DNA of 64,000 nt from Qipengyuania aurantiaca (GTDB lineage: Bacteria; Pseudomonadota; Alphaproteobacteria; Sphingomonadales; Sphingomonadaceae): positions 2,579,001 through 2,643,000 of the forward strand of contig NZ_CP081295.1 of assembly GCF_019711375.1 (NCBI RefSeq), written 5' to 3'. Made by a program: the position numbers and the translations under genes. Below are positions 26,073 through 37,156 of this stretch, in pieces. The notes beneath the pieces are model-generated. The model was given only the letters and a program-made list of their open reading frames with translations. It ran no database searches and was not told the origin of the DNA. Position 1 is the first letter of the stretch; each line of letters begins with the position of its first letter.

Positions 26073-28063
26073 CAGAACAGCACCCAGGTGATGGCGGCGA
26101 CAAGCCCGAGGAGCATCACCAGCGCGTAGCTATACAGATATCCGGTCTGGAACTTCTTGGCGCCGACTGAGCCCTTTTCGATCACCCAGGCCACGCCATT
26201 GGGGCCGAAGCGGTCGATCGTGCCGATATCGCCGAGTTTCCAGAACTGGCGGCCCAGCCAGAAGGCGGGGACCACGAAGAGGTAGTGGTAGAGCTCGTCG
26301 AAATACCACTTGTTGTAAAAGAAGCGGTAGACCGGGCCGAGCTGCTCGGCCGCCTTGCCGGGGATGCTAGTGTCCTTGATGTAGGCGAGCCATGCCACGA
26401 AGAGGCCGATGACCATTACGATCAGCGCCGCGTACTTAACCGGGGTGGGAACCGCATGCATCGCATGGATGAGGTTCGGGTTGTAGTAGATCGAGTCAGC
26501 CCAGAATGCCTCGCTGTCGAGGAAAGTTTCGGCGAAGAATTGACCGGCGAACACCGCGCCCACTGACAAAACGCCGAGCGGGATGAGCATCGAGATGGGG
26601 CTCTCGTGCGGATGGTAGCCACCCGTCGTGTCCTCGCCAGCTTCTTCCGGCGTTTTGTGGACGCTGTGCTGGATGTGTTCGCTCTCGATCCAGCGCGGCT
26701 TGCCCCAGAAGGTCAGGAACATCAGGCGCCAGCTATAGAAGCTGGTCAGCAGTGCGGCGAGCGTGCCCATCCAGAAGGCGAAGTTGCCGAGTTCGGTCCC
26801 GCGGCCATAGGCCACTTCGAGGATCGCATCCTTCGACCAGAAGCCCGCGAAACCGGCGCCAAGATGGTAGATACCCACGCCGGTAATCGCCAGCGTGCCT
26901 GCCATCATCGCCCAGAAAGTGAGCGGGATTTCCTTACGCAGGCCGCCATAATAGCGCATGTCCTGCTCATGGTGCATCGCATGGATGACCGAGCCTGCGC
27001 CGAGGAACAGCAGCGCCTTGAAGAAGGCGTGCGTGAACAGGTGGAACATGGCCGCACCATAAGCGCCCACGCCGGCTGCGAAGAACATGTAGCCCAGCTG
27101 CGAACAGGTCGAATAGGCGATGACGCGCTTGATGTCCCACTGCGTCGTGCCAACCGTCGCGGCAAAAATGCAGGTGGCCGCGCCGATGAAGGTCACCATG
27201 CCGAGCGCCACAGGCGCGGTTTCGAACATGGGGCTAAGGCGGCAGACCATGAACACGCCTGCGGTCACCATGGTGGCAGCGTGGATCAGGGCCGAGACCG
27301 GGGTCGGGCCCTCCATTGCGTCGGGCAGCCAAGTGTGCAGGCCTAGCTGCGCCGACTTGCCCATCGCGCCGATGAACAGGAGGATGCAGAGCACGTCCAT
27401 CGTATGCACGCGCAGGCCGAGGAAGCCGATGGTCGCTCCGCTCATGCCGGGCGCCGCTTCGAGGATCTCGGGGATCGAAACCGTGCCGAACACCCAGAAG
27501 GTGCCGAAAATGCCGAGCATGAAGCCAAGGTCGCCCACGCGGTTGACCACGAAGGCCTTGATCGCGGCCGCGTTCGCGCTGGGCTTCTTGAACCAGAACC
27601 CGATCAGCAGGTAGCTGGCGAGGCCCACGCCTTCCCAACCGAAGAACATTTGGACGAGGTTGTCGGCCGTCACCAGCATCAGCATGGCGAAGGTGAAGAG
27701 CGAGAGGTAGGCGAAGAAGCGCGGCTGGTCCGGGTCTTCCTCCATATAGCCCCAGCTATAGAGGTGGACGAGCGCCGAAACGGTGGTGATGACCACCAGC
27801 ATGACGGCGGTCAGCGTGTCGACGCGCAGCGCCCAGTCGAACGACAAGGCGCCTGACTGGACCCAGGTCAAGACCGGGACCACGCTGGCTTCCGCGCTGC
27901 CGTTTACGAAGCCGAGGAATATCGGCCAGCTCAGCGCGCAGGAAATGAACAGCGCGCCGGTCGTGATCGACTTTGCGAAGACGCTGGGTGCGCTCTTATT
28001 GACGAGGCCTGCCACAATTGCCGCAAGCAGCGGCAGGAAGACGATGAAAAGGATCGAGTTCAC
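26072..28063 (-). CDS. nuoL: NADH-quinone oxidoreductase subunit L
   Basis: NuoL (663 aa) is the distal antiporter-like subunit; its long C-terminal lateral helix runs along the membrane arm and helps couple quinone reduction to pumping. Seen are [39 protein letters not shown] (shown in part), [20 protein letters not shown] and [18 protein letters not shown]. The C-terminal 200 residues hold the extra amphipathic region. It is six bases downstream of nuoK on the same strand. Confidence 0.97.
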   Translation of the reverse strand: MNSILFIVFLPLLAAIVAGLVNKSAPSVFAKSITTGALFISCALSWPIFLGFVNGSAEASVVPVLTWVQSGALSFDWALRVDTLTAVMLVVITTVSALVHLYSWGYMEEDPDQPRFFAYLSLFTFAMLMLVTADNLVQMFFGWEGVGLASYLLIGFWFKKPSANAAAIKAFVVNRVGDLGFMLGIFGTFWVFGTVSIPEILEAAPGMSGATIGFLGLRVHTMDVLCILLFIGAMGKSAQLGLHTWLPDAMEGPTPVSALIHAATMVTAGVFMVCRLSPMFETAPVALGMVTFIGAATCIFAATVGTTQWDIKRVIAYSTCSQLGYMFFAAGVGAYGAAMFHLFTHAFFKALLFLGAGSVIHAMHHEQDMRYYGGLRKEIPLTFWAMMAGTLAITGVGIYHLGAGFAGFWSKDAILEVAYGRGTELGNFAFWMGTLAALLTSFYSWRLMFLTFWGKPRWIESEHIQHSVHKTPEEAGEDTTGGYHPHESPISMLIPLGVLSVGAVFAGQFFAETFLDSEAFWADSIYYNPNLIHAMHAVPTPVKYAALIVMVIGLFVAWLAYIKDTSIPGKAAEQLGPVYRFFYNKWYFDELYHYLFVVPAFWLGRQFWKLGDIGTIDRFGPNGVAWVIEKGSVGAKKFQTGYLYSYALVMLLGLVAAITWVLF

Positions 28064-28069
28064 GTCGCC

Positions 28070-28375
28070 TTATCCCTTCATCTGGTTCGCATCGTCGACC
28101 GCGATGGTGCCGCGGCCACGGAAGTAAATCATGAGGATGGCGAGGCCGATGGCTGCCTCTGCCGCCGCAACGGTCAGGATGAACATCGCGAAGACCTGGC
28201 CGGTCAGATCGCCGAGGAAGGCGCTAAAGGCGACCATATTGATGTTCACGGCGAGCAGGATCAGCTCGATCGCCATGAGGATCACGATGATGTTCTTCCG
28301 GTTGAGGAAGATACCGAGCACGCCCAGCACGAAAAGGATCGCGCTGACGATGATGTAGTGTTCGATGCCGATCAC
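28070..28375 (-). CDS. nuoK: NADH-quinone oxidoreductase subunit K
   Basis: NuoK (101 aa) is a small three-helix membrane subunit carrying conserved glutamates of the proton path ([35 protein letters not shown]). The length is standard. The ATG overlaps the nuoJ stop (ATGA). Confidence 0.96.
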   Translation of the reverse strand: MIGIEHYIIVSAILFVLGVLGIFLNRKNIIVILMAIELILLAVNINMVAFSAFLGDLTGQVFAMFILTVAAAEAAIGLAILMIYFRGRGTIAVDDANQMKG

Positions 28376-28992
28376 AGCTCGACCCCCTCGCCCACCTTGG
28401 GCTGTTTCATGACTGTCGCCTCGTCGGGCGAACGACGGACCTGTTTGCCGATGTCCTGCTGACCGCGCTTCGACTTCGTGGGGCGATGTGTCAGCACGAT
28501 CGCGCCGATCATCGCCACGAGAAGGACGATACCTGCGGTCTCGAACAGGAAGATGTACTTGGAATAGAGCAGCGCGCCGATGGCGCCCGTGTTGCTCTCG
28601 ACCATGGCGGCCGTGTCGCTGGCAAGCGGTGTGCCGAGCTCAATCGCGCCGACGCGATAGGCGCCGATGCCGAGCACCAGCTCCGCCAGCAGGATCACCG
28701 CAATTGCGATCCCGAGGGGGAAATTCTTGATGAAGCCTGCGCGCATCGCGGCCACGTCGATGTCGAGCATCATGACCACGAACAGGAACAGCACCGCGAC
28801 CGCGCCCACGTAGACGATGACGAGCAGCATCGCGATGAATTCCGCGCCGACCAGGACCATGAGACCGGCGGCGTTGAAAAAGGCGAGGATGAGCCACAGC
28901 ACGGAATGCACGGGGTTGCGGGCCATGATCACCATCACGGCCGATGCAATCACGAGCACCGCAAACATGTAAAAGGCAAAGGTCTGGATCAT
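28372..28992 (-). CDS. nuoJ: NADH-quinone oxidoreductase subunit J
   Basis: NuoJ (206 aa) is a five-helix membrane subunit of complex I. It shows [39 protein letters not shown] (the pi-bulge helix region) and a soluble basic C-terminal tail ([20 protein letters not shown]). It begins 27 bases after nuoI and overlaps nuoK. Confidence 0.96.
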   Translation of the reverse strand: MIQTFAFYMFAVLVIASAVMVIMARNPVHSVLWLILAFFNAAGLMVLVGAEFIAMLLVIVYVGAVAVLFLFVVMMLDIDVAAMRAGFIKNFPLGIAIAVILLAELVLGIGAYRVGAIELGTPLASDTAAMVESNTGAIGALLYSKYIFLFETAGIVLLVAMIGAIVLTHRPTKSKRGQQDIGKQVRRSPDEATVMKQPKVGEGVEL

Positions 28993-29019
28993 GATGTCCC
29001 GATTTCGATTGCGGCGCGG

Positions 29020-29505
29020 TTAGCGATAGGGTGCGTCGGCTTCAAGGTTCGCGGCGATGGCCCGCTCCCACTTGTCACCATTGGCGAGCAGCTTGGCCTT
29101 GTCGTAGAGCAGCTCCTCGCGGGTTTCGGTGGCGTATTCGAAGTTCGGACCCTCGACCACGGCATCGACCGGGCAGGCTTCCTGGCAGAAACCGCAGAAG
29201 ATGCACTTGGTCATGTCGATGTCGTAACGCGTTGTGCGGCGGCTGCCGTCCTCGCGCGGTTCGCTCTCGATGGTGATCGCCTGCGCGGGGCAGACGGCCT
29301 CGCACAGCTTGCAGGCGATGCAGCGCTCCTCGCCATTGGGATAACGGCGGAGGGCATGCTCGCCGCGGAAGCGCGGGGAAAGCGGGTTCTTCTCGAACGG
29401 GTAGTTGATCGTCACCTTGGGCTTGAAGAAGTACTTCAGCGTGAGGGCGTGCGCCTTCACGAACTCCCACAGGGTGAACGACTTTATGAGATGGGCGACG
29501 CTCAT
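29020..29505 (-). CDS. nuoI: NADH-quinone oxidoreductase subunit I (two 4Fe-4S)
   Basis: NuoI (161 aa) carries the two 4Fe-4S clusters N6a and N6b that pass electrons towards the quinone site. The cysteine motifs are [16 protein letters not shown] and [16 protein letters not shown]. The N-terminal amphipathic helix ([21 protein letters not shown]) is present. The chosen ATG at 29505 overlaps the nuoH stop (ATGA); in-frame sequence further upstream runs inside nuoH and is not used. Confidence 0.97.
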   Translation of the reverse strand: MSVAHLIKSFTLWEFVKAHALTLKYFFKPKVTINYPFEKNPLSPRFRGEHALRRYPNGEERCIACKLCEAVCPAQAITIESEPREDGSRRTTRYDIDMTKCIFCGFCQEACPVDAVVEGPNFEYATETREELLYDKAKLLANGDKWERAIAANLEADAPYR

Positions 29506-30557
29506 GCGGCGGCTCCATAATGGCCGGTGGCCATCAGCCAACCGGAAACAAGAACAACGAACAGCAGGCTGATCGGGAGGAAGACCTTCCAGCCCAGGCG
29601 CATCAGCTGGTCGTAGCGATAGCGCGGAACGGTCGCCATGACCCAGCTGAAGAAGAAGAAGAACATGAAGGTCTTCAGCAGGATCCACACGATGCCGGGC
29701 ACCATGTAGAGCGGCTCCCAATCGACCGGCGGCAGCCAGCCACCGAAGAACAGGATCGCATTCAGCATGCACATCAGCAGGATGTTGGCGTATTCGCCCA
29801 GCCAGAACAGCGCGAAAGCCATCGAGCTGTATTCGGTCTGGTAACCGGCCACGAGCTCGCTTTCCGCTTCGGTCAGGTCGAACGGGACGCGCTGCGTTTC
29901 CGCCAGGCTGGAGATGAAGAACATGATCCACATCGGGAACAGCAGCAGGTTGAAGACATAGCCGTTGACGATGCCGAAGCCGTGTCCCTTCTGGGCCAGC
30001 ACGATTTCGTTGAGATTGAAGGTTCCGGCGTAAAGCACCACGCAGACGAGGATGAAGCCGATCGAGACTTCATAGCTGATCATTTGGGCCGAGGCGCGCA
30101 TGGCGGAGAAAAAGGGATACTTCGAATTCGAAGCCCAGCCTGCCATGATCACGCCGTAAACCGACAGCGAACTGATCGCGAGGATGTAGAGCAGGCCGAC
30201 GTTGATGTCCGCCAGCACCGCTTCGGCGCTGAACGGGATGACCGCCCAGGCGGCGAGCGCAACCGTGAAGGTCACGATCGGCGCGAGCAGGAAGATGCCC
30301 TTGTTTGCCGCGCTCGGGATGATGGTTTCCTGCAGGAATACCTTCAGGCCGTCGGCAAAACTCTGCAGCAGGCCGAAGGGGCCGACCACGTTGGGGCCGC
30401 GGCGCAGGTTGATCGCCGCCCAAACCTTGCGGTCGACATAGATGATCATGGCCACGGCCAGCATCAACGGCAGCGCGATCAGCAGGATGCCGGCAATGGT
30501 GGCAACGGCCCATGCCCATTCGTAGGACATGCCGAGGGATTGGAAAAATTCGGTCAT
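29502..30557 (-). CDS. nuoH: NADH-quinone oxidoreductase subunit H
   Basis: NuoH (351 aa) forms much of the quinone-binding chamber of complex I and has eight transmembrane helices. Seen blocks are [54 protein letters not shown] and the conserved acidic loop [19 protein letters not shown]. The length is standard. It overlaps nuoG at its 5' end and nuoI at its 3' end (ATGA at both). Confidence 0.97.
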   Translation of the reverse strand: MTEFFQSLGMSYEWAWAVATIAGILLIALPLMLAVAMIIYVDRKVWAAINLRRGPNVVGPFGLLQSFADGLKVFLQETIIPSAANKGIFLLAPIVTFTVALAAWAVIPFSAEAVLADINVGLLYILAISSLSVYGVIMAGWASNSKYPFFSAMRASAQMISYEVSIGFILVCVVLYAGTFNLNEIVLAQKGHGFGIVNGYVFNLLLFPMWIMFFISSLAETQRVPFDLTEAESELVAGYQTEYSSMAFALFWLGEYANILLMCMLNAILFFGGWLPPVDWEPLYMVPGIVWILLKTFMFFFFFSWVMATVPRYRYDQLMRLGWKVFLPISLLFVVLVSGWLMATGHYGAAA

Positions 30558-32542
30558 TCCGCGGCCTCCGCCAGCTCACCGCCGTGGAGCAGTTCGTCCG
30601 AGCAGCGCTGCATCACCGCGCTGGCGCGGGCGATGGGATTGGTGAGGTAAAAGTCCTTGATCGGATAGGCGCTCATCGTGCCTTCGGCCTTTGCCTTGGC
30701 GTCCGCCTTGGGCAGCGCACCGAAGTCGGCCAAACCTTCTTCGCCCAGCGCCGGGACTTCCTTGATCATCGCCGACTGAAGCTGCGCGAAGCTGTCAAAG
30801 CCGACCTCGACGCCCAAAGCATCGGCCAGCGCGCGCAGGATGGTCCAGTCTTCGCGGGCATCACCCGGAGCGAAGACGGCCTTCTCGGCAAACTGCACGC
30901 GGCCTTCGGTGTTGACGTAAGTCCCGTCCTTCTCGGCATAGCTTGCCGCGGGCAGGATAATATCCGCCGCATGCGCGCCCTTGTCGCCGTGATGGCCGAT
31001 ATAGACCTTCAGCGCGTCGGCGAAGGGTTCGAAATCCATTTCGTCCGCGCCGAGGCTGATGACCACTTTGGGCTTGGCCTTGACGATATCCGCCATGCCG
31101 CCCTTCTGTGCGTAGCCGAGCATCAGGCCGCCCATGCGTGCAGCCGAGAAATGCAGCACGTTGAAATCCGCGCCCCATTCGCTCGCGAGAGCGAGAGCCT
31201 TGCCGTGCGCACCCTTAAGTGCACCACCGCCGACGATGACAGCGCTGCGATCCGCGCCCTTGAAAGCATCCGCAACGTGACCCGGAAGCTCGTTGAGCAC
31301 GCCAAGGTCGGTGCCGAGGAATTCGGCCGGATAGGTCGTCTCCCACTGCGGGCCGACTACGAAAACCTTCGCGCCGCGCTTCACCGCCTTGCGGATGCGC
31401 ACGTTCACCAGCGGGGCTTCCCAGCGGATGTGGCTGCCGACGACAAGGATCGCACCAGCGTGCTCGAGGCCCTCGAAGGTCGAGTTGAAATTGACCGCCG
31501 CGAGGTTCGACACGTCATAATCCATCCCGGTCTGACGACCTTCGATCAGCGTCGAACCGCAGGCCTTGAGCAGCGATTTGGCCGCGAACATCGTCTCGCA
31601 ATCGACCATGTCGCCCGCGACGGCGGCAATCGACTTGCCGGGTTTCGCCTTGGCAAGCGCCTTGAAAGCCTCGTCCCAGCTCGACGGCTTGAGACCGCCC
31701 TTCTTGCGCATGAAAACCTTGTCGAGGCGGCGCTTTGAAAGCCCGTCGACCATGTAGCGGCCCTTGTCGCTAAGCCATTCCTCGTTGACCGCATCGTTGA
31801 CACGTGGAAGCGCACGCATGACTTCGCGGCCGCGGCTGTCGAGGCGGATATTCGCGCCGACTGCGTCCGAAACGTCGATGCTGAGCGTTTTCTTCAGCTC
31901 CCACGGACGCGCTTCGAACGCATAGGGGCGCGAAGTGAGCGCGCCAACGGGGCAGAGGTCGATCACATTGGCCGACAGCTCGTGCTCGGCCGCCTGCTCG
32001 AGATAGGTGGTGATCTGCATGTCCTCGCCGCGGCCGACCGCGCCAATTTCATCCACGCCCGCGATCTCTTCCGAAAAGCGCACGCAGCGAGTGCAGTGGA
32101 TGCAGCGCGTCATGACCGTCTTGATTAGCGGCCCCATGTATTTCTCGGTCACCGCGCGCTTGTTTTCTTCATAGCGCGTCGCGCCGCGACCATAGGCGAC
32201 CGACTGGTCCTGCAGATCGCATTCGCCGCCCTGATCGCAGATCGGGCAATCAAGGGGGTGATTGATGAGGAGGAATTCCATCACGCCTTCGCGCGCGGTC
32301 TTCACCATCTCGCTGTCGGTGCGAATTTCCTGGCCATCGGTGGCCGGAAGCGCGCAGCTTGCCTGCGGTTTGGGCGGCCCGGGCTTCACTTCGACAAGGC
32401 ACATGCGGCAGTTGCCGGCGATGCTCAGCCGCTCGTGATAGCAGAAGCGCGGGATTTCCTTACCCGCAAGCTCGCAGGCCTGAAGGACGGTCGCGCCCTC
32501 CGGAACCTCGATTTCCTGTCCGTCTACGGTGACTTTAGGCAT
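30554..32542 (-). CDS. nuoG: NADH-quinone oxidoreductase subunit G
   Basis: NuoG (662 aa from ATG 32542) carries iron-sulfur clusters N1b, N4 and N5 of the peripheral arm. The 2Fe-2S ligands are in [18 protein letters not shown] and a later Cys. The His/Cys cluster ligands lie in [19 protein letters not shown] and [17 protein letters not shown]. The molybdopterin-oxidoreductase-like C-terminal domain is of the shorter, mitochondrial and alphaproteobacterial size and lacks the N7 cysteines of E. coli NuoG. The start overlaps the stop of an inserted gene of unknown function (TAATG). Confidence 0.96.
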   Translation of the reverse strand: MPKVTVDGQEIEVPEGATVLQACELAGKEIPRFCYHERLSIAGNCRMCLVEVKPGPPKPQASCALPATDGQEIRTDSEMVKTAREGVMEFLLINHPLDCPICDQGGECDLQDQSVAYGRGATRYEENKRAVTEKYMGPLIKTVMTRCIHCTRCVRFSEEIAGVDEIGAVGRGEDMQITTYLEQAAEHELSANVIDLCPVGALTSRPYAFEARPWELKKTLSIDVSDAVGANIRLDSRGREVMRALPRVNDAVNEEWLSDKGRYMVDGLSKRRLDKVFMRKKGGLKPSSWDEAFKALAKAKPGKSIAAVAGDMVDCETMFAAKSLLKACGSTLIEGRQTGMDYDVSNLAAVNFNSTFEGLEHAGAILVVGSHIRWEAPLVNVRIRKAVKRGAKVFVVGPQWETTYPAEFLGTDLGVLNELPGHVADAFKGADRSAVIVGGGALKGAHGKALALASEWGADFNVLHFSAARMGGLMLGYAQKGGMADIVKAKPKVVISLGADEMDFEPFADALKVYIGHHGDKGAHAADIILPAASYAEKDGTYVNTEGRVQFAEKAVFAPGDAREDWTILRALADALGVEVGFDSFAQLQSAMIKEVPALGEEGLADFGALPKADAKAKAEGTMSAYPIKDFYLTNPIARASAVMQRCSDELLHGGELAEAAE

Positions 32543-33306
32543 TATTCGGCATCCGCTGTTTCGGTTTCGGCAGCTGCGAAAGCGCCGTGATAGCTGCGCG
32601 CCCACATCCCGTCCGCAACCATCCGGCGCACCAGCGAGGTGCTGAGATTGCCGGCGTCATCGGTTTCGAGGCAGGTCAGGAGCGTGGGGTAAAGCGCCTC
32701 GAGCGCTTCGGTTTCGTTACTTGTTCCAGGTCGCGCGTCGAGGAATGTGTGCGCGAGATCGGGGCGGCGATAGCTGATGCAGTCCGACACTTCCGCCATC
32801 ACCTGCGCGCGCGGGCCGCCGCGCGTGTAGGCGAAGCGGTCGGCAACCAGCAGGGGGGCGCCCTCTTCGCGCACAGGCGCGCGCTTGTTGGCGTGGTTGT
32901 AAGCTTCCTCGACCAGCAAGTTGCGCAGGGTCGAGTAGTTCATCGACACCATCATTTTGTAATGCGACGATTTCATGGCCCTACCGATGCAGCGACTGAA
33001 ATCGATATCGTCGAAGAATTCGCCCGGCTCGAAGGCGGTGGCCGAAAAGTCGATCCGCTCGAAGTCGCTGTTGGCGAGCAACGTGTCCAGCTCTTCCATG
33101 CTGTCGAAATAGACGCATTTCGCAAGCCGCTGCTGCATCTGGCGGGAATCGGTCTCGCTCGCGGTTTCCGGTTCTTGCTTGAACCGGGTCCCGACCATGC
33201 TTTCCGGGCGCAGGAAGCGATCACGCTTCTTTTCCCAGTCGTCGTCCTGCGCCATGGCAGGAACGCAGAGCGACGCACCGATTAAGGAGGCAAGAAGCAG
33301 CCTCAT
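32542..33306 (-). CDS. Secreted protein of unknown function inserted between nuoF and nuoG
   Basis: This 254-aa protein has a clear Sec signal peptide ([20 protein letters not shown], cleavage near AMA-Q). The mature part has cysteines at spaced positions (AKCVYF, SRCIGR, SDCISY, LTCLET) that could form two disulfides in the periplasm. It belongs to no family I recognise. It is locked into the complex I operon: its ATG overlaps the nuoF stop and its stop overlaps the nuoG start. A periplasmic product from inside the complex I operon is unusual, but similar genes are often carried as passengers. The upstream in-frame extension lies within nuoF and is not used. Confidence 0.85.
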   Translation of the reverse strand: MRLLLASLIGASLCVPAMAQDDDWEKKRDRFLRPESMVGTRFKQEPETASETDSRQMQQRLAKCVYFDSMEELDTLLANSDFERIDFSATAFEPGEFFDDIDFSRCIGRAMKSSHYKMMVSMNYSTLRNLLVEEAYNHANKRAPVREEGAPLLVADRFAYTRGGPRAQVMAEVSDCISYRRPDLAHTFLDARPGTSNETEALEALYPTLLTCLETDDAGNLSTSLVRRMVADGMWARSYHGAFAAAETETADAE

Positions 33307-34595
33307 TCCGCGGCCTCCGCGAACTTGGCGTTGTGTTCTTCGATCCGGCGTTCGAGCTCGGGGCGGAAGTGGCGGATGAGGCCCTGGATCGGCCATGCCG
33401 CCGCATCGCCGAGCGCGCAGATAGTGTGACCTTCGACCTGCTTGGTGACCTGCTGCAGCATGTCGATTTCCTCGATCGCCGCATCCCCGGTGCGCAGGCG
33501 CTCCATCATGCGCCACATCCAGCCCGTGCCTTCGCGGCAGGGCGTGCACTGGCCGCAGCTCTCGTGCTTGTAGAAATAGCTGAGACGGGAAATCGCGCGG
33601 ACGATGTCGGTCGACTTGTCCATCACAATGACGCCGGCCGTGCCGAGGCCCGATCCGAGGTCCTTGAGACCGTCGAAATCCATCGGGGCGTCCCAGATCT
33701 GCTCGGCCGGAACCAGCGGGACCGACGAACCGCCCGGGATCACGGCAAGGAGGTTGTCCTTGCCGCCGATGATGCCGCCGCAATGTTTCTCGATCAGCTC
33801 GCTGAACGGAATGCTGAGCGCTTCCTCGACCACGCAGGGCTTGTTCACATGGCCGCTGATCTGGAAGAGCTTGGTGCCCTTGTTGTTCTCGCGTCCGAAG
33901 CTTGAAAACCACGATGCGCCGCGGCGCAGGATGGTCGGGACGACAGCGATCGATTCCACATTGTTGACCGTGGTCGGGCAGCCATAGAGGCCTGCACCTG
34001 CCGGGAACGGCGGTTTCAGGCGGGGCTGGCCCTTCTTGCCTTCGAGGCTCTCGATCATCGCGGTTTCTTCGCCGCAGATGTAAGCGCCCGCACCCCGGTG
34101 CAGGAAGACGTCGAAGTCATAGCCCGACTTCGAGGCGTTCTTGCCGATCAGGCCGGCGTCATAAGCCTCGTCGATGGCGGCCTGCAAGGTTTCGGCCTCG
34201 CGGATATATTCGCCGCGGATATAGATGTAAGCCGCCCTCGCCCGCATGGCATAACCGGCGACCAGCGCGCCTTCGATCAGCTTATGCGGATCGTGGCGGA
34301 TGATCTCGCGGTCCTTGCAGGAGCCGGGTTCGGATTCGTCGGCGTTGATAACGAGGAAGCTGGGACGGCCGTCCTTCGATTCCTTCGGCATGAACGACCA
34401 TTTGAGACCGGTCGGGAAGCCTGCGCCCCCCCGTCCGCGAAGACCCGAGGCCTTGATCTCTTCGATAATATTGTCGTGACCGCGCGCGATCAGCGACTTG
34501 GTATCGTCCCAGTCGCCGCGCGCTTCGGCTGCCTTCAGGCCCCAGTCCTGGAAGCCATAAAGGTTGGTGAAGATGCGATCCTTGTCGGCGAGCAT
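33303..34595 (-). CDS. nuoF: NADH-quinone oxidoreductase subunit F
   Basis: NuoF (430 aa) binds NADH and FMN and carries the 4Fe-4S cluster N3, so it is where electrons enter complex I. It shows [20 protein letters not shown] (nucleotide site), [19 protein letters not shown] (FMN site) and the cluster ligands [15 protein letters not shown] plus a later Cys in [13 protein letters not shown]. The length is standard. Its ATG shares one base with the stop of a 47-aa membrane protein gene. Confidence 0.98.
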   Translation of the reverse strand: MLADKDRIFTNLYGFQDWGLKAAEARGDWDDTKSLIARGHDNIIEEIKASGLRGRGGAGFPTGLKWSFMPKESKDGRPSFLVINADESEPGSCKDREIIRHDPHKLIEGALVAGYAMRARAAYIYIRGEYIREAETLQAAIDEAYDAGLIGKNASKSGYDFDVFLHRGAGAYICGEETAMIESLEGKKGQPRLKPPFPAGAGLYGCPTTVNNVESIAVVPTILRRGASWFSSFGRENNKGTKLFQISGHVNKPCVVEEALSIPFSELIEKHCGGIIGGKDNLLAVIPGGSSVPLVPAEQIWDAPMDFDGLKDLGSGLGTAGVIVMDKSTDIVRAISRLSYFYKHESCGQCTPCREGTGWMWRMMERLRTGDAAIEEIDMLQQVTKQVEGHTICALGDAAAWPIQGLIRHFRPELERRIEEHNAKFAEAAE

Positions 34596-34738
34596 CAGAA
34601 GCCTCCCCCGAACACTACGATGGCGGCGACAATCAGGATTGCCACGAGCGCCACGGTCTTGACGATGCCCTTGAGCACCTTCCAGGCGACGACCACCGCG
34701 ACGATGGCGAGAATGATGGTGAGCCAGTCTGCGCTCAT
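34595..34738 (-). CDS. 47-residue single-helix membrane protein within the nuo operon
   Basis: An ATG at 34736-34738 opens a frame of 47 codons that ends TGA at 34595-34597. It reads [20 protein letters not shown], then [20 protein letters not shown] and VVFGGGF. There are one or two hydrophobic helices with a positive hinge (WKVLKGIVK). Its start overlaps the nuoE stop (ATGA) and its stop overlaps the nuoF start (TGATG), the same packing as the true nuo genes, so it is very probably translated. It could be an accessory or assembly peptide of complex I; nothing proves that. Confidence 0.78.
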   Translation of the reverse strand: MSADWLTIILAIVAVVVAWKVLKGIVKTVALVAILIVAAIVVFGGGF

Positions 34739-35406
34739 TTCCATTCTCCCCGGTAATCGTGGTTCGCGTCGACCATTTCCTTCAGCGTGGTCGGGCCGCC
34801 TTCGGGTTCGCTCGTCTTCTTGCCTGCGATCTGCGTGCCGGTCTTGGGCTGCTTGCCCGCGGCCAGTTCGTCGAGGATTTCGTCGAGGCGTTCGGGCGTC
34901 AGGTCTTCATAATTGTCGTCGTTGATCTGGACCATCGGCGCGGTGGCGCAATTGCCCATGCATTCGACCTCGGTGAGCGTCCAGAGGCCGTCTTCCGAGA
35001 CATGGCCCTTCTTCATGCCGCGCTTCTTGCAGGTTTCGAACAACCCGTCCGAACCGCGCAGCATGCACGGCGTCGTGCCGCAGACCTGCACGTGGTACTT
35101 ACCCACCGGCACGAGGTTGTACATGAAGTAAAAGCTGGCGACTTCGAGCACGCGGATGACCGGCATGTCGAGATAGTCGGCGACATATTCGATCACCGGC
35201 AGCGGCAGCCAGCCTTGCGTATCGGTTTCCTCGCCGACCTGGCGCTGGGCAAGGTCGAGCAGCGGCATCACGGCGGAACGCTGGCGCCCTTCCGGATAGC
35301 GCGCAATCGCCTTGTCCGCGCGTGCGCGGTAACTATCGTTGAACTCGAAAGCACCCCAGCGCTCGCGGAGTTCGGGTGTATCGGGTGCGGGATTACGGTC
35401 AGCCAT
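34735..35406 (-). CDS. nuoE: NADH-quinone oxidoreductase subunit E
   Basis: NuoE (223 aa) carries the 2Fe-2S cluster N1a next to the flavin site. Ligands are in [11 protein letters not shown] and [10 protein letters not shown]. The thioredoxin-like fold is complete. A C-terminal extension of about 50 residues (after LDEILDEL) is charged and ends [10 protein letters not shown], as is usual in alphaproteobacterial and mitochondrial 24 kDa subunits. The first 8 bases overlap the end of a small secreted-protein gene upstream. Confidence 0.97.
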   Translation of the reverse strand: MADRNPAPDTPELRERWGAFEFNDSYRARADKAIARYPEGRQRSAVMPLLDLAQRQVGEETDTQGWLPLPVIEYVADYLDMPVIRVLEVASFYFMYNLVPVGKYHVQVCGTTPCMLRGSDGLFETCKKRGMKKGHVSEDGLWTLTEVECMGNCATAPMVQINDDNYEDLTPERLDEILDELAAGKQPKTGTQIAGKKTSEPEGGPTTLKEMVDANHDYRGEWK

Positions 35407-35875
35407 CGTTTTCAGCCCCGAACTTCACATTGGTCGGGCGCGCCGACATGAGATAATCCACGCGAACAAGCTTCTGCTGATGGAAATGATAGCGGACGAA
35501 CCGTACCGGGAATTCGGGATGCACCATCACATCTTTCTTGTAAGGCCACCAAAATTCGCGAACGAGAATGCTGTCCTCGTCCGCATAGAAAAATTCTTCA
35601 CGCGACGTGCTCGCGCTATCCATCGAGCCGGCGAGCCCTTGGAGCCACGAGAACCATTCATCGCGCGTCGATGATTGCAGCTCGCCATCGCGGTAAACCT
35701 CGACATTTTCGTGCACCATCGGGGTGACTGCGACTAGGTCTCCCGGAAAGATATTCGGTAGAGCGCGGAAGAAGTCGTCGTAGAAGGCTGCGACTGCCGG
35801 TGCTGGCGGCGGCGGCGGGGCTGCCAATGCCGGAGCGGATGCCAGCAAGAGCGTGAACGCGATAATGTTCCTCAC
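35399..35875 (-). CDS. Secreted SnoaL/NTF2-like protein within the nuo operon
   Basis: This 158-aa protein has a signal peptide ([19 protein letters not shown]) and a proline run (PPPPPAPA), followed by about 125 residues with an NTF2/SnoaL-like pattern ([44 protein letters not shown]). The role is unknown. It overlaps nuoE by 8 bases and nuoD by 4, so it is embedded in the operon. It is one of three non-complex-I genes between nuoD and nuoG. Confidence 0.82.
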   Translation of the reverse strand: MRNIIAFTLLLASAPALAAPPPPPAPAVAAFYDDFFRALPNIFPGDLVAVTPMVHENVEVYRDGELQSSTRDEWFSWLQGLAGSMDSASTSREEFFYADEDSILVREFWWPYKKDVMVHPEFPVRFVRYHFHQQKLVRVDYLMSARPTNVKFGAENDG

Positions 35876-37089
35876 CGGTCACACTCCCCGAACACGACGT
35901 CGATGGCGCCGAGGATGGCGGTGGCGTCGGGCAGCATGTGGCCCTTGCTCATGAAATCCATTGCTTGCAGGTGGCTGAAGGCCGTCGGGCGGATCTTGCA
36001 GCGGTAGGGTTTGTTCGAGCCGTCGCTGACGAGGTAGACGCCGAATTCGCCCTTGGGGCTTTCGGTGGCGACGTAGACTTCGCCCGCGGGCACGTGGAAG
36101 CCCTCGGTATAGAGCTTGAAGTGGTGGATCAGCGCTTCCATCGACTGCTTCATCTCGGCGCGCTTGGGCGGCGAAACCTTGCGGTCGGTGCTGGCGATCG
36201 GCCCGGTCGGCATATCGCGCAGGCACTGCTTGATGATTTTCGCGCTTTCGTAAACTTCCTTCACGCGCACCACGAAGCGGTCGTAGCAGTCCGAATTGGT
36301 GCCGACGGGAATGTCGAATTCCATCCGGTCGTAGACATCGTAGGGCTGCGACTTGCGCAGGTCCCAAGGAATTCCGGCCGCACGGATCATCGGGCCGGAG
36401 AAACCCCAGGCCACGGCATCGTCCTTGCTCACGACGGCGATATCGACATTGCGCTGCTTGAAGATGCGGTTGTCGAGCACGAGGCTCATCGCATCGCCGA
36501 ACAGTTCGGGCAGGCGCGTGTCGATCCATTCGCCGATGTCGACGAGCAGCTTCTCGGGCACGTCCTGGTGGACACCGCCCGGGCGCAGGTAGGCGTGGTG
36601 CATGCGCGCGCCGCTCATGCGCTCGAAGAAATTCATGCAGTCTTCGCGCAGTTCGAACACCCACAGGTTCGGCGTCATCGCGCCAACGTCCATGACGTGC
36701 GCGCCGATGTTGAGCATGTGGTTGCAGATACGCGTCAGCTCGGCGAACAGCACGCGGATATACTGCGCGCGTTCGGGCACCTCGACATTGAGCAGCTTCT
36801 CGATGGCGAGGACGTAGCTGTATTCCTGCGCCAGCGGGCTGCAGTAATCGAGCCGGTCGAAATAGGGCAGCGCCTGCAGGTAGGTCTTGTGCTCGATCAG
36901 CTTCTCGGTGCCGCGATGCAGCAGGCCGACATGCGGATCGATCCGTTCGATGATCTCGCCGTCGAGCTCCATAACCATGCGCAGCACACCATGCGCCGCG
37001 GGATGCTGGGGCCCGAAGTTGATCGTGTAATTTGTGATCGTCTCGTCGCCGGTGGTGGGCGATTCCTCGATGTGCATTGCACTGCTCAT
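35872..37089 (-). CDS. nuoD: NADH-quinone oxidoreductase subunit D
   Basis: NuoD (405 aa) forms the quinone site with NuoB, derived from the NiFe-hydrogenase large subunit. It shows [59 protein letters not shown] and the C-terminal block [16 protein letters not shown]. It is a separate gene, not fused to nuoC. The gap to nuoC is 67 bases, the largest within the operon. Confidence 0.98.
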   Translation of the reverse strand: MSSAMHIEESPTTGDETITNYTINFGPQHPAAHGVLRMVMELDGEIIERIDPHVGLLHRGTEKLIEHKTYLQALPYFDRLDYCSPLAQEYSYVLAIEKLLNVEVPERAQYIRVLFAELTRICNHMLNIGAHVMDVGAMTPNLWVFELREDCMNFFERMSGARMHHAYLRPGGVHQDVPEKLLVDIGEWIDTRLPELFGDAMSLVLDNRIFKQRNVDIAVVSKDDAVAWGFSGPMIRAAGIPWDLRKSQPYDVYDRMEFDIPVGTNSDCYDRFVVRVKEVYESAKIIKQCLRDMPTGPIASTDRKVSPPKRAEMKQSMEALIHHFKLYTEGFHVPAGEVYVATESPKGEFGVYLVSDGSNKPYRCKIRPTAFSHLQAMDFMSKGHMLPDATAILGAIDVVFGECDR

Positions 37090-37156
37090 GCGCGGATCCA
37101 GTTCACGGAAAAGAGGACGGGATTAGCCGAGAGGCAGGGGGAAGGACGGCACGACA

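Noticed and set aside
32542..33912. Long minus-strand frame through nuoF joined to the secreted protein
   Set aside because: The signal peptide at ATG 33306, overlapping the nuoF stop, is the natural start; the upstream part lies within nuoF.
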